This document shows, piece after piece, positions 23,060 through 35,144 of a stretch of 64,000 nucleotides of DNA. A model generated the notes under the pieces. It had not been told where the DNA came from. It saw only the letters and a list, made by a program, of their open reading frames with translations, and did no database searches. The translations under genes and the position numbers were made by a program. Numbering within the stretch: position 1 is the stretch's first letter; each line of letters opens with the position of its first letter. Origin of the DNA: Bettongia penicillata ogilbyi (Eukaryota > Chordata > Mammalia > Diprotodontia > Potoroidae); the NCBI GenBank assembly GCA_023548195.1, contig JAJHZJ010000335.1:3403020-3467019 (forward strand). The letters run 5' to 3'.

Positions 23060-23480
23060 AATAAAAAAGACTTGCATGGCACTATGACGATCACATCATA
23101 TCAAATTAATCTTTTTTTCCCCTTTGGCATAGGATTCCTGAACAAGATGAATGATAAAGACAAAGTTTGCCTAGATTTTAGTGAAGTATTATATTTATTG
23201 CAGCATACCATGCTTGAGTAGAAGATGGAGAAAAAAGGACTAAATAATACAGTCAGTTATATAATTAGTAGGATGACTAGATTTAAAGAGTAACTGTAAA
23301 TAGTTCCATGTCAATGTAACCATACTCCATTAGAGTACCCAGACATCAGTGTTTAACTGTTAAATGTTATTTTCTAGTTTCATTTTAGATAATAACATAT
23401 ATTGAATGATCATCAAATTTTCAGATAATGCATGCAAAGCTAATACCAGCAAATAGTCTGGAATTCATTCAGCAATTCCT
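23060..23480 (+). mobile_element. CR1/L3-type LINE reverse-transcriptase relic
   Basis: The text 'tttgcctagattttagtgaa', 'accatgcttgagtagaagat', 'gttccatgtcaatgtaac' and 'aaattttcagataatgcatg' parallels the CR1/L3 reverse-transcriptase segment for (D)FSKAFD, LL..KM, NGSMSTW and FADDTKL. Frames are heavily broken. The upstream limit is uncertain and may begin before 23060. Confidence 0.5.
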
Positions 23481-23518
23481 ATTCTGTTGCTGCAGTCTGT
23501 AATAACTAACCCCTCTAC

Positions 23519-23602
23519 ATACACACACACACACACACACACACAGAGACAGACAGACAGACAGACACAGACACAGACACAGACACAGAGAGAGAAAGAC
23601 TT
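23519..23602. repeat. (CA)n then (CAGA)n microsatellite
   Basis: CA run followed by CAGA and CAGACA units. Confidence 0.9.
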
Positions 23603-25385
23603 GCCCTTTATCAATTAGTCTGAGACAATCAGCAGCAAAATTCAAATCTACCTTCCCTCTCCTTCCAACTCAAGAAGCCTGAATAGTAAATGAAAGTGGA
23701 GGAGACAATTGGTGTATTCTGCTAGAGAAGATGGAAAGACAGTATTTTTAGAAATACAAATGAAGGAGGAGATAGTATAGGTTGATGTTAAAGAGATAGG
23801 AAATGAGAAGGCAACAAGAACAAATGTTAAATCAGATGAGTCCTGCTGAGAGAATGTAAGAAAGAATAGGTCTCAGAGAAGAGTTCTGTGTTCTATGGAG
23901 AATGGGATAGAGAATAAATTATGGAAGTCTTGCTAACTTGATGCATTGAGATATCAATTGAGATAAAATACCATGAATGTTTTAATGAACAATTAACTCT
24001 ATACAACAGTGTTGTATTAGGAAGAAAGAAAATAGATTGTGAGGATATGCAACCTATAATAAATGTTTTGTCTTCACCCCCCTCTCCCCAGGCTGGAGTC
24101 CAACCTGGCTTCCAAAAGGTAACCTAAAGACAGTAGATCAATCATTCCTATTGTGGAATCGTACACAGTTTCCTCTAGGGAATAGTGCGTCAAGACTTCT
24201 CAATGAGAAAGGACACAATATATGGAATATCCAAGGAGAGGTCCAATAAGAATACCCAATTTAAGGAAAACTTGCCAACACCCCATCAAGAAGCCCAGCT
24301 GGAATATGATCATCCAAACATGTGGCCCATTACTTCCCTGTCTTGTACACCTGAGGGGGCCTCCTTTATCCCTCTCATCATGACAATGAAAATGCATCTC
24401 CCAGATGCTCACTTGGGTTTCTTTAGAGATTTTAGTTAATTAGTAGTCATTATATTTAAGGATTAACACCTGGAAAACAAGTTTGCTCGTTTATACCAAA
24501 AGTCCCTGATTCCCTACAGAAACAATAACTTCTCTGCAGTTGACATAATAATCACAACTCCAAAGGGAAATTTGCTCAGACAAGGATGTCTTTATGATTT
24601 CTAAGACTAAGGAAAAAGAAATTGGAAAATAGTGCAAAAACAATAGGCATTGACATTGAGGAACCAAATAGTGGGTCAAGGGAGTGTGGACTAAGGTCAG
24701 GTCAGCAGATTCTATCCAAATAATAGAATCAGGTACATACTTGTGGTATCCCTAGTCATTTACAGCACAAGGTGAGCCTTAATTACTGAGTCTAGAGTCA
24801 GATTCAATAGCCAGAGTTCCTTTGCAGTCATTTACCTTCCCAGAGCAGGCAGAAAAAGGTGTATCATGTCTCTTGAACACATAGGGCAAACTCAGGGTCT
24901 TGAATCACTGTGTTTGAAAAAAAAAAAGTAAGGTTGTAGAGATAACTGGTATGTTTCTCAATGACTTCAGTCACTTCCCATTCTAACTTACTAACTAACC
25001 AACCATAATGGGATTTAGCAATGATCTTTGCACTCTAAAAAATTGTAATCAGCAGAATAAAGTATCTTTAGAAGTCACCTGAATGATGCAATTGCCCTTG
25101 AAATGAAAATAATTTTTCCATTTCTCTACTTAACTCAGAGCCTACCAGAAAAGAATGTAACACTCATAAGGAAACTGTCCTCACTCTTAATATAGAGTCT
25201 CTGAGGCTCCATTTTACTTTGTAAATCTCATCCTTTGTATTTCTCTCTCCCCCTATCCATGACCCTTCCTATTCCATGACTCTCACACAATAAGATTGAG
25301 TGGCTTTCTATATTCCAAAAAAATGATCATTACACGAAGGAAAAAACAGAATCATTCTCTTCCTCTGCAAGTAATAGCTATCCAT
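23603..25385. other. unassigned DNA
   Basis: Contains an 84-codon frame at 24185-24439 with no recognisable motif. A segment at about 24528-24605 resembles 36138-36215 (see findings). No gene assigned. Confidence 0.35.
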
Positions 25386-25387
25386 AC

Positions 25388-25585
25388 TGAATGGTGGCAT
25401 GCTGCATAGGCTGTGTAATTTGGAGTCAGAGGAAGTGAGTACAAATTTTTATTCTAATATTTCTTGCTTGTTTAATGTTGAGCATGGCACTTACACTCCC
25501 TTGAGTTCATTTCCCTCATTTTAAGAAGAAAACAGTTGGACCAGCTAACATCAGGGATTTATTTTTGCTCTAGAACCTATAGTTC
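25388..25585 (+). mobile_element. MIR/THER-type CORE-SINE relic
   Basis: 'aatttggagtcagaggaag', 'ttcatttccctcattttaag', 'cagttggaccagctaacatc' and 'ttgctctagaacctatagtt' keep the characteristic THER/MIR order, ending in the 'ttggactagatgacctctaa' type module. Confidence 0.6.
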
Positions 25586-25589
25586 TTCT

Positions 25590-26040
25590 GAGTACTGAGA
25601 CAGGAAGGTGTCTGGGATTGTGGCCCAGGCTTCTCCAAAAAAAAGGCTTGGTCATCCATGAAAGTAGTTTAATTCTTCCATTTTTCTTGCTAGAGTGAGG
25701 AAGTAGGTAGCTAAAGAATATAAAGGTTTCTTCAAGGTATGCTAAAAGTTCCCTTAATAAAAGGGTAGAAGAGTCTGACTGGACTTGAAGAGATTGGCTA
25801 ACACTGAAAAAATGTATGAGGAAATCACTTCACCTGTTTTTAAAATCATTGTGATTAAAACATTTTAAATTAATTTCTGAGGAGGCTTGATGTCTAAATG
25901 CATATTTGGGATGGTTCTTAGGAAATTACCTGGTGTCATTGACATTTACAAATGCTTCAGTGCATGAAAAGTGGAAGGGAAGAGTAATGAAAAAAAGCAA
26001 ATGTCCTGGGGAAAGAAGAGTTCTGCAGAAGGCCTCCAAG
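25590..26040. other. unassigned DNA
   Basis: Nothing recognised. Confidence 0.35.
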
Positions 26041-26044
26041 GAAC

Positions 26045-26305
26045 ATGATAGCTAGATGGTGCAGTGGATGGAGTGTCAGGCTTGGAATTATAAAGACTCA
26101 TCTTCCTGAGTTCAAATCAGCCCTCAGACACTAGTTGGATGACTCTAACCAGTTCACTTAATCTTAATGACCTCAATTTCCTTATCTGTAAAATGAACTG
26201 GAGAAGAAAATCGCAAACCACTCCTGTATCTTTGCCAAGACAACTCCAAATGAGTTCAAGAAGAGTTGGACATGACTGAAAAATAACTAAGCAATAACAA
26301 CATGA
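26045..26305 (+). mobile_element. tRNA-derived SINE with RTE-like tail
   Basis: Pol III promoter boxes are visible. The A box TGGTGCAGTGG is at 26057-26067 (consensus TRGYNNARNGG), and a B box AGTTCAAATCA is at 26109-26119 (9 of 11 to GGTTCRANTCC). A body with 'ctcaatttccttatctgtaa' and 'aactggagaagaaaatcgc' follows. The end 'gttggacatgactgaaaaat' plus an AAC-rich tail resembles the 3' end of the BovB-like RTE at 8742-8772. This is the usual arrangement for SINEs moved by a partner LINE that recognises the shared tail. Confidence 0.8.
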
Positions 26306-26309
26306 GGAG

Positions 26310-26600
26310 CACATCACTGACAACAGCCACCATGGGAAGGGCTGTATTCCTGGGGCTAGAAAGCTAAAGAATTTATAGGAACATTCACTCATTTCCTTCC
26401 CTTTCAAAGTTGATAACTCATTGGAAATCAAAGACCTGGCCAAAATCAGAACTCAATCATTGCAATGCTTTCAAAGAGATCAAATACTGGGCTAAAAAAC
26501 AAACTATGTACTAACTGACATCTCTGTAAATAACCTTGGAGACCTCTCTATAATAAGGGAGGTTTGAATGAGGCTTTAAGTTTTATTTTTTAAAAAAAAG
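26310..26600. other. unassigned DNA
   Basis: No feature recognised. Confidence 0.35.
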
Positions 26601-26689
26601 CTTTAACAAAACTAAGCCAGGAATTTACCTGAATTCTCCCAAATTCACATACAAATAACTATAAAATAATACGTTAAAACGAATTCTGA

Positions 26690-29040
26690 AATGAGAGGAT
26701 CAATAAAGGACTGGGCAAAACAAGTTTTGAACCCAAAACAACTTAGAAGGTCAACAGGAAAGATCTGTCACACTTGGGTAAGAAGGGAAGCACAATCTAG
26801 TGCAGGTGTCATCTGGGCAGGTCGGCAGCATGCCAAGGTCCAACAATCCAGTGAAAGAGGCCCTAAGCCAAGGATGTGGTGAGTGGTAAGGCCCCAAAAC
26901 TCCCACTCAGCAGTCCACTGAGAGGCACCCAGGTGCCCTGGTACAGCAAACCAGGGGCTAAGCCCCATGATTTAGGTGCAATCCAGTGAGTAGACCCGAC
27001 CCTTACAGCAGAGCAGGGCAGCTACAATGCCTTGAGCCCCCATCACAGCAATTTAATAGCAAGGTCCCACATCCCTGGTGCAAAAAGCTCAGAATAGTGC
27101 CCTTTCTACATGAGGAGCAGACACTAAATTTGAAGCTCATCACATAGGCTGGAAAATCATTTTTTAAAATCTGACATTGAAAATATTACTGTGACAGGGA
27201 AGATCAAAGCACAAACTAAGAAGAAGACAACAATGTGAAACCTCAAAGAAAATTTTGAGTTGACTTCAGGTCTAAAAAGAACTGCTAGAAGAGCTCAAAA
27301 AGAATTGAAAATAATCAAATAATATAGATAGAAGAAAAATAAGAAAAGAAATGAGAGGAATGCGAGAGAATCATGAAAAAGTCAAAAGCTTAGAAAAGAA
27401 AGCACAAAAAAAAATGTACAAAAACAATTCATTAAAAAGTAGAATCGGCCAAATGAAAAGGGAGTAAAAAAGTTCACTGAAAATTAGAATTCAGGAAAGG
27501 AAGCTACTGACTCTATAAGATATCAAGAAACAATCAAAGAAAATTTAAAAATTTTAAAGAAATAGAAGAAAATGTGAAATCTCGTTGCAAAAAAACGACT
27601 GACCTGGTGTATCACCAAGGCACCACTCACAGCACTGGTGGTGACTATGAATATGCCAGGGTACTTCTCAATCGCTAGTATAAAAGACTCTCCACACAGA
27701 AGGCAGAAGAAAAGCAATTATTTAAACACTAGAGAGCCAAAGCCCAGAACCTGAAAGCTAAATCCGTCATGGTGACCAAGAAGTTAATAAATATGATTAC
27801 AGCAGGGGACAAAGCCATTCTCAAATCTCTCCTGCTTCAAACAGGAACTTCTCACTATCAACTGTCACACTGTGTCAATTGACATGTCAGTTGGCCTGTG
27901 TTCTATCCTCTGTGACCTGACTCCACTCACTTCCTCCTGGTTCCACTTCACCCTTCCTGTTCTGCCTCTTCAGCGAGTTCCTCCCACCCCATGCGACCAA
28001 ACCTTCTAGGTGATTTAAGCAGATCGTATGGACCTATTATTTAATGAGAAAGATCTTTCCACTTAAATTACTATTACATCTGGAGAAAAATTCAGGAAAG
28101 ATAACTTAAGAATCATTGGCTTACCTGGAAGCAAGGATCAAAAAAAAAAGGTTATGGACATCACATTTTAAGATATTATCAGGAAATACCTACCCTTCTA
28201 TCCTAGAATCACAGGGTAAAGCAGATAGTGAAAGAATCCACAGATTACCTCTGGGAAGAGACTCCAAAAATGAAACCTCTGAGGAATATTATAGTCAAAT
28301 TCCAGCACTCTTAGATCAAGGAGAGAATACTACAGGCATACAGAAAGAAATAGTTCAAATATGATGGGGCCAAAAAAACTAACTTCCAAGGATTCGTGAT
28401 GAAAAGATGATAACTGAATAGAACATTTGACTTTCAAATACAAAACTGGAGAAAAACATAGCCAGATTAGCAGGAAAGAGAAATCATAAGGGATTCAATA
28501 ATGATGAAGTCTTTATATTTCTATATGGGAAAATGATACTTGTAACTTCCAAAATCTTTCTTTTTATTAGGATAGTTGAAGGAGTTTGCATTGAGAGAGG
28601 AAACAAGTGTGAGTTGAATATGATAGGATGCTTGCCGAAAATAACTAAATTAAGGGGTGAAAAAGAAGAAAGAACTAGGACAGGGGGAAAGGGAGAGGTA
28701 GAATAGGGTAAAGTGTCTCCTATAAAAAGGCATAAAAAGGCTTTTATGGTAGAGAAGATAAGGGAGATAAGGGGAAGCACTTAAATAGTTCTCCCATCAG
28801 AATTGGTTCAAAGGGGGAGCAATATACACAATCAGTTGGATACAGAAATCTATCTTACTGTAAAGGAAAGTAGAAAGGTAAAGGAATTAAAAGGGGAGAA
28901 GGGGACTGATAGAGGGGAACATGGATTGATGGTTAAAATTCAGAAGCAAAACACTTGAGAATGGACAAGGTGAAAGGAGAGGGCAATATTAACAGGGAAA
29001 AATAGGATGGAGGGGAAAACACAGCAATCATTACTGCAAA
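26690..29040 (+). mobile_element. old HAL1/L1 element, ORF1 remnant and HAL1-type 3' UTR
   Basis: A GC-richer 5' UTR-like block (26690-27150) is followed by a decayed ORF1 coiled coil ('gaaatgagaggaatgcgag' near 27350, 'aaaagtagaatcggccaaat' near 27435). Beyond an inserted block, the RRM and C-terminal domain follow (28085-28370: 'aacttaagaatcattggctt', 'acctggaagcaaggatcaaa', GNTYPSILESQGKA, ERIHRLPLGRDSKNE). A G/A-rich 3' UTR of HAL1 type continues to about 29040. The large divergence and small indels make this the oldest HAL1-like copy here. The left end is not sharply defined. Confidence 0.6.
27608..28078 (+). mobile_element. probable solo LTR inserted in the old HAL1
   Basis: A 471-bp block interrupts the HAL1 text exactly between 'actgacctgg' and 'ctggagaaaaattcagg'. 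It starts with TG (TGTATCACC) and ends with CA (TATTACA). The flanking pentamers CCTGG (27603-27607) and TCTGG (28079-28083) fit a 5-bp target duplication with one change. A TATAAAA box lies at about 27679 and AATAAA near 27786. No internal viral sequence is adjacent. Family unknown. Confidence 0.5.
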
Positions 29041-29044
29041 AAAA

Positions 29045-29300
29045 ATATATAAAAAATTTTTATTGAAGATCTCATTTCTCAAATACATAGAGAACTGAGT
29101 CAAATTTATAGAAATAAGTCACTGCAATAGATACATGATCAAATGATATGAACAGTAAGTTTTCAGATAAAGTGATTAAATCTATCTATAGTCATAAAAA
29201 AATGGTCTAAGTCAATGTTAATTAGACAAAATGCGAATCAAAAGAACTCTGAGCTACATCCCCAGACCCGTTACATTAACTAATAGGTGGGAAAAGGAAA
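29045..29300 (+). mobile_element. L1 ORF2 fragment
   Basis: 'tagagaactgagtcaaattt', 'gatatgaacagtaagttttc', 'aatctatctatagtcataaa' and 'caaaatgcgaatcaaaagaa' match the L1 ORF2 text for REL(T)QI.N, MNRQFS, IYSHMKKC and REMQIK, just upstream of the zinc knuckle. Confidence 0.65.
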
Positions 29301-29319
29301 ATTACAAGTACCACTTTCT

Positions 29320-29775
29320 ACAAGATACCTTACTCTGTTTCTCCAAGGTTAGCCCCCAACCAACCTACCATATATTTATCTGATTTTTCTTTGAAATACA
29401 TGATTGTTTCAATTTGTTTATATGTGATTCTCTCATCTTTCACCAATAAAATAAAAAGTCCTTCAGGTCAGAAATCTTTTTTTAATCTTTCTTTTTCAAC
29501 CATTACCATGTATGAACTCAGTGACTGGCCATATTTGGAGTTTCATAAATGCCTGACTGATTGCTTGAGGATAAATAAGGGGAAAGGGGAGACAAAATGT
29601 GAAGAGGTTACATCACCAAAGGAATGTCACTATACTTAATCATAAAAAGAAGCACTCATATTTGATGGCACAGTCAAGGTTAGGAATATCCTTTGGTGAG
29701 TGGAATAAAAAAGTGTTCCAGGGGAATTGAAGAGATGTAGGAATTGGGAAGTTAGGTTTTTGACAGAACATAATG
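29320..29775 (+). repeat. duplicated segment containing an L2 tail, copy 1
   Basis: An L2-type end ('ataaaaagtccttcaggtca', 'cataaatgcctgactgattg') plus flanking text beyond L2. The flank, 'acaaaatgtgaagaggttac' and 'cagtcaaggttaggaatatc' to 'gaattgggaagttaggtttt', is shared with 35145-35600. A shorter relative lies at 36905-37250. Confidence 0.65.
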
Positions 29776-29819
29776 CAGATTAATATAGAGCAAGGAAAAT
29801 GAATATAGACCAGCTAAAG

Positions 29820-30553
29820 TAAAAGTGTAAAGCAGGTATCCTCCTAAAATAACTTTGGAGGACCTCAAGAAAGACAAGACCTCTGGGGACTGGAGTCTAC
29901 CCTAAGTGAAATCTAAATATCTCCAGACCAACTCTGTTGAATTAACAAACAACAGGCAGACCCTGGAGGCAATACCAAGGGTGGAGACTAGGCCTGAGGA
30001 ACTTTGACTTCATGGCATCAGGGACTGTTTCCCACTGTTTCGAGATACCAGACCTAGGGGTAATGACATGACAGGATCGCAGGCTCCAGTTGTGGGCAAG
30101 GAGGAGTATGCATGTGGCTGGGGAATGCAGTACCTCAGAGAGCAAGAGAATTTTTCAGGACAGCATGGCTAAGGGCCCTAAATGTGACTTAGAGGAGGAG
30201 AGGAGTACCTGAGGTTGGACCTCCCAGGTAGAATTGACAAAATAATAGTTAAGGAGGACCAGAGTCCTGAGCACCATTATCCACAACCTGATTACAATAA
30301 TAAGCTGCTAAAAGTAAAACAAAACGAAAGAAAAATTAAAATGAGCAAGCAAAGGAAAAAGAACCTGATCACAGAAAGATACTGTGGTGTAAAAGGCAAT
30401 TTGTGCTTCATTTTCAGAGGAAGATATTGAAGTTAAAAAAAAGTCATTCTTACCCTGTAGAGTAATGTCAAATGGTCACTCCAAAGTAGTTCTTGGAAAA
30501 ATTAGACAGGAATTTAAAAAAAAAAAGATGAATAGGAGAGATCAAAGAAAATT
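29820..30553 (+). mobile_element. old L1 5' part, left of a nested HAL1
   Basis: Moderately GC-rich 5' UTR-like text runs into a lysine-rich ORF1 start (about 30310-30420: KQNERKIKMSKQRKKN...). It breaks at the target duplication of the younger minus-strand HAL1. Continuation resumes at 33530 with ORF1 coiled-coil text. Identification as L1 rests on that continuation. The 5' boundary is uncertain. Confidence 0.45.
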
Positions 30554-31396
30554 CTTTTTGTAATTTTTAAAATTTATTTATTTATTTTAAGTTTTCAACA
30601 TTCATTTCCACAAAATTATGAGTTCCAAATTTTCTCCAAATCTTTCCCCTCCCTACACTCCCAAACACTGAGCATTATAATTACCCCTACTACCAAAGTG
30701 CCCTCCCTTCTACAATTCCTCCCTTCCCTTATCCCCATCTTCTCTTTTGTCCTATAGGGCAAGATAAATTTCTATACCCCATTAGCTGTATTTCTTATTT
30801 CCAAGTTGTATATAAGAACAATAATCAACAGCTGTTCCTAAAACTTTGACTTCCAACTTCTCTTCCTTCCCCCCTCCCCACCCATCCCCACTGAGAAGGC
30901 AAGCAATTCAATATAGGCTATATATATGTAGTTTTGCAAATGACTTCCATAACAGTCATGTTGTGTAAGACTGACTATATTTCCTTCTATCCTATCCTAC
31001 CCCCACATTTCTTTTATTCCCTCTTTTGACTTTGTCCCTCCCCAAGAGTGTTGACTTCTAATTGCTGCCTCCTCCCATTGCCCTCCCTTCCATCATACCC
31101 CCCCACCCAGCTTATCCCCTTCTGCCCCACTTTCCTGTATTGTAAGACAGGTTTTCATACCAAAATGGGTAGGCATTTTATTCCTTCCTTGAGTCAAATG
31201 TGATGAGAGTAAGCTTCACGTTTTCCTGCTCATCTCTTCCCTTTTTCCCTCCACTGAAAACTCTTTTTCTTGCCTTTTTTATGAGAGATAATTTGCCCCA
31301 TTCCACTTCTCCCTTTCGACTTCCAATATATACCTCTCTCATCCCTTAATTTACTTTTTTTAGATATGACCCCTTCCTATTCAACTCAACCTGTGC

Positions 31397-31420
31397 TCTC
31401 TCTCTCTCCCTCTCCCTTTC

Positions 31421-31495
<75 letters not shown>

Positions 31496-31510
31496 CCTCT
31501 CTCTGTCTCT
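31397..31510. repeat. (CT)n microsatellite in HAL1 3' UTR
   Basis: About 110 bp of CT/CCCT with a C-run. It occupies the site where other HAL1 copies carry CA/TG repeats. Confidence 0.95.
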
Positions 31511-31530
31511 TCTGAAAAAAGTTTCAAGAG

Positions 31531-32728
31531 TTACAAATATTGTCTTTCCATGTAGGAATGTAAACAGTTCAACTTCAGTAAGTCCATTATGATTTCTCTT
31601 TTCTGCATACCTTTTCGTGCTCCTCTTGATTCTTGTGTTTGAAAGCCAAATTTTCTTTTCAGCTCTGGTCTTTTCATCAAGAATACTTGGAAGTCCTCTA
31701 TTTCATTGTAAGACAATTTTTTCCCCTGAAGTTTTATACTCAGTTTTGCTGGGTAGGTGATTCTTGGTTTTAATCCTAGTCCCTTTGACTTCTGGAATAT
31801 CATATTCCATGCCCTTCAATCCCTTAATGTGGAAGCTGCTACACCTTGTGTTATCCTATGGAAATCCTGCATTTCCACAGTACTCAGTTTTTTTTTTATT
31901 TCTAGATGCTTGCAATATTTTCTCCTTGACCTGGGAACTCTGGAATTTGGCCACAATGTTCCTAGGAGTTTCTCTTTTTGGATCTCTTTCAGGAAGTGAT
32001 CGGTGGATTCTTTCAATATTTATTTTGCCGCTGGGTCTAGAATATCAGGGCAGTTCTCCTTGAAAATTTCGTGAAAAATGATGTCTAGGCTTTTTTTTAT
32101 CATGACTTTCAGGTAGTCCCATCATTTTTAAATTGTCTCTCCTGGATCTATTTGCCAGTTCAGTTGTTTTTCCAATGAGATATTTCGCATTATCTTCCAC
32201 TTTTTTGTTCTTTTGGTTTTGTTTTGTGATTTCTTGGTTTCTCATGAAGTCATTAGCCTCCATCTCTTCCATTATAATTTTCAAAGAGCTATTTTCTTCA
32301 GTGAGCTTTTGGACCTCATTTTCCATTTGGCTAATTCTGCTTTTGAAAGCATTCTTCTCCTCCTTGGCTTTTTGAGCCTCTTTAGTCATTTAGCCTATCT
32401 TTCAAGATGTTATTTTCTTCAGCATTTTTTTGGGTCTCCTTTAACAAGTTGTTGAGTCACTTTTCACACTTTTCTTGCATTTCTCCCATTTCTCTTCCCA
32501 ATTTTTCCTCCACCTCTCTTACTTGATTTTCAAAATCATTTTTGGACTCTTCCATGGCCTGAGACCACTGAATATTTACTTTGCGTGTCTGGGATACAGA
32601 AGGCTTGACTTTAATGTCTTTCCCTGATGGTAAGCATTGTTTTTCCTTATCTGAAAGGATGGGGGAAGACATCTCTTCACCAACAAAGTAATCTTCTATA
32701 GTCTTATTTTTTTCCCTTTTTGGGGTAT
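31531..32728 (-). pseudogene. HAL1 ORF1, broken, with long C-terminus
   Basis: The triplet in the start position reads ATA (complement at 32726-32728) where sister copies have ATG. Next come KTIEDYFVGEEMSSPILSDKEKQCLPSG (quoted in parts; about 32700-32610) and the coiled coil (VEEKLGREMGEMQEKCEK). A frameshift or stop region falls near 32390-32460, then KLTEENSSLKI, the RRM-like RRDNLKMMGLPESH and the C-terminal domain. Unlike three other copies, the frame stays open past FQTQE into SRGARKGMQKR and ends as LHSYMERQYL. Several indels make it non-functional. Confidence 0.78.
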
Positions 32729-33547
32729 TTTCCAATCTAGCTACTTGACTTTTAGGTTCTTTTTCAAGAGTAGGGTATTCTCTGGGGATCTTTAAGATCT
32801 CAGTTCCTCCAAGGCAGCACAAACAAGCCTGTACACTGGCCTGGGAGCAACCAGAAACTTTTGTGCCCAGAATCTGTGAATTGTAGATTTCTTCTCCACA
32901 ACCATCTTGCCTCCAGTTCTGCCAAGCAAGCACTGGGGATTGAGATTCAGATAAGTTTTTCCATTTCCCCAGGAGCTTTAGGTGGGGCAGAACAGCCATT
33001 CAGTGTGAGATTAAGATCAGCTGCTCAGATGAGGGCAGGGCTGCCACACAGGGCCCAATTCCCCAGGGGCTTTACAATGAGGCCTTCAACAATTGATGCA
33101 GGTTTTTGCCTGCCTTGGGAGCCTCTGTCTGCTGCTGCCTCTACTGCTGCCACCTGAGGAGGCCTGAGTTGTGGGGACATGCTGCTCCTTTCTTGGGCAG
33201 CAGAAAAAAGGCTTCTCACTGACCTTTAGTGCCTGTAAGTTGAGGGATCTTTGCTCTGTCTGGAGATTCTGTCCCTGAAACCTGCTCCATTCTGCTCCTC
33301 CTGGTACTGTGTGACCAAGGCTGGACTGGGCTCCTCTCTGTGTCTGGTGTGACAGACCTTTCCCTTTGGTCTTTCAGGTCACCCTAGGCTAGAAAACTCC
33401 TCCACTCCTTTCTTCTGTGGCTTCTGCTGCTCTAGAATTTGTTGGGAGACTTTTTTTACAGGTTTATGGGTTGCAGGGGGAAGATCTAGTGTATGTGCAT
33501 CTTTCTACTCCACCATCTTGACTCCGCCTAGAGATCAATGAAAAATT

Positions 33548-35100
33548 GGGGAGAAAATTAAAACAATACAAGAAAGTTATGAGAAGAAAGTTAACCAATT
33601 GGGAAAAGAGGTCCAAAATCTTGAGAAAGGAAATAAGTTCTTGAAAACTAGAACTGGGCAAGAGAAAATGAATGGCATTATAAAACACCAAGAAATAACA
33701 ATACTCTGCAAGAGATAATAAAATTATAACCCATTTAAAATAACTCTAGACAGTATAAATTACTTGGGAGTACACATGCCAAAACAAACCCAGAAAATAT
33801 ATTAACAAAAGTGTTTTAAAAATCCTATTTATAAAGATAAAATTATATTTAAATGATTGGAAAAATCTTATATGTTCATGGGTAGTCAGGGCCAATATAA
33901 TAAAAATAACAACTTTGCCTAAACTAATTTAGACATTCAATACCATCCCAATTAAAGTATCAAAAATATTTTATTGAATTAGAAAAAATAATAACAAAAT
34001 TCATATGAAAGAATAAAATGTCAAGAATATCAAAGGGAACTAAATTTTAAAAAATTGTAAAGGAAAGATGCTTAGCAGTACCAGATCTTAAATTCTATTA
34101 TAAGACTGTAATTATCAAAACTATCTAGTGTTGACTAAGTGATAGAAAGTTAGATCATTGTAACAGAGTAGACATACAATTTACAGCAGTAAATAAATGA
34201 AGTAATCTTGTTTTTGATAAATATAAAGGCTACAGTTTTGGGGATAAAAATCCATTATTTGGGGGGGAAAATTAATGGGAAAATTGGAAAGCAGTCTGGC
34301 AGACATTGGGCATATAAAAATACCCTAAAACATTTACCAAGATAAGACCAAATGGATACATGATTTAGATATTACAAGAAAATGTAAATAACATACAATA
34401 TATTACCTGTCCCATTTATAATAGGTAGGTGATTTATGAATAAACAAAAGATAGAGAGCAATATGAGATGCAGAATTCATAATTTCAATTAGATAAAATT
34501 ACAAAAGGTCTTAAATAAGAAAAACAAATAAAACCAACATCAGAAAGAAAGAACAAAATAGGGAGGAGGAAAATTTATAAACACATTCTTAAATAAGACC
34601 TTGTATCTCATTTCTATTGCAGAGAGCAGCATGATTTGGGCTTTTCACAAAAGCAAGGTGTTTATTTCCAATAATTTTTGCATTTCTCTATCATTGCCTT
34701 TCTTGGTCAATTTTAAACATTTCTTGTGGTGTCTATGAGAATTTTTGACTTATCAAAGACCTTAAAAATATCTGTCATGACAAGTAATATAAAGAAAGTA
34801 AGCAACTATCCATTGTGGAATGATGACAGGGATTTGGAAGTATGAATATTAATGAAATATACTGCACTATTCAAAAGTATAAACCTGATGAGTACAGAGA
34901 GGCATGGAAAGACTGGTAAGAATTCTTGGGAAATTATTAAGTGCAAGGAAGGAAACAATACATACAAACGTTACAGCAAAGTAATTGGAAATATCACAAC
35001 CAAAAACTAATCAAAACAGAAAGTTATAAAGATCTAATGACCAAGCTCAGTATCAAAGAAAGAGAAGTAAAGAGAATTTTTTCTGCACCTTTTTAGAAAT
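33548..35100 (+). mobile_element. old L1 continuation, ORF1 end fragment then ORF2 3' part
   Basis: 33540-33715 carries ORF1 coiled-coil text (EKLGRKLKQ, GNKFLKTRTGQEKMNG-like). From 33715 the text is ORF2 ('taaattacttgggagtacac', then CLAVPDLKFYYKTVIIKTI near 34068-34125 and the SNLVFDKYKG block near 34205). Near 34850-34920 it is the 3' end region (EIYCTI..., 'gagaggcatggaaagactgg'). A large part of ORF2 between the two is missing, so this copy is internally deleted or rearranged. Many stops. Confidence 0.6.
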
Positions 35101-35144
35101 GAGGTGGTATGGATGACGGATATGACATATAGCATCAGACAATG

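Larger units (their letters stand above)
30554..33529 (-). mobile_element. HAL1 (half-L1), full length, nested in an older L1
   Basis: On the minus strand it starts at 33529 with 'ggcggagtcaagatggtgg' and has a 5' UTR, ORF1, a CT microsatellite and the HAL1 3' UTR ending in A/T-rich units near 30600. It is bounded by a target duplication of about 17 bp: AGAGATCAAAGAAAATT at 30537-30553 and AGAGATCAATGAAAAATT at 33530-33547, differing by one substitution and one base of length. The host sequence on both sides is an older plus-strand L1. No ORF2 is present. Confidence 0.88.

Noticed and set aside
24185..24439. 84-codon frame as a possible gene
   Set aside because: No recognisable domain, no supporting signals, and a length expected by chance in 64 kb. 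Kept only as unassigned DNA.
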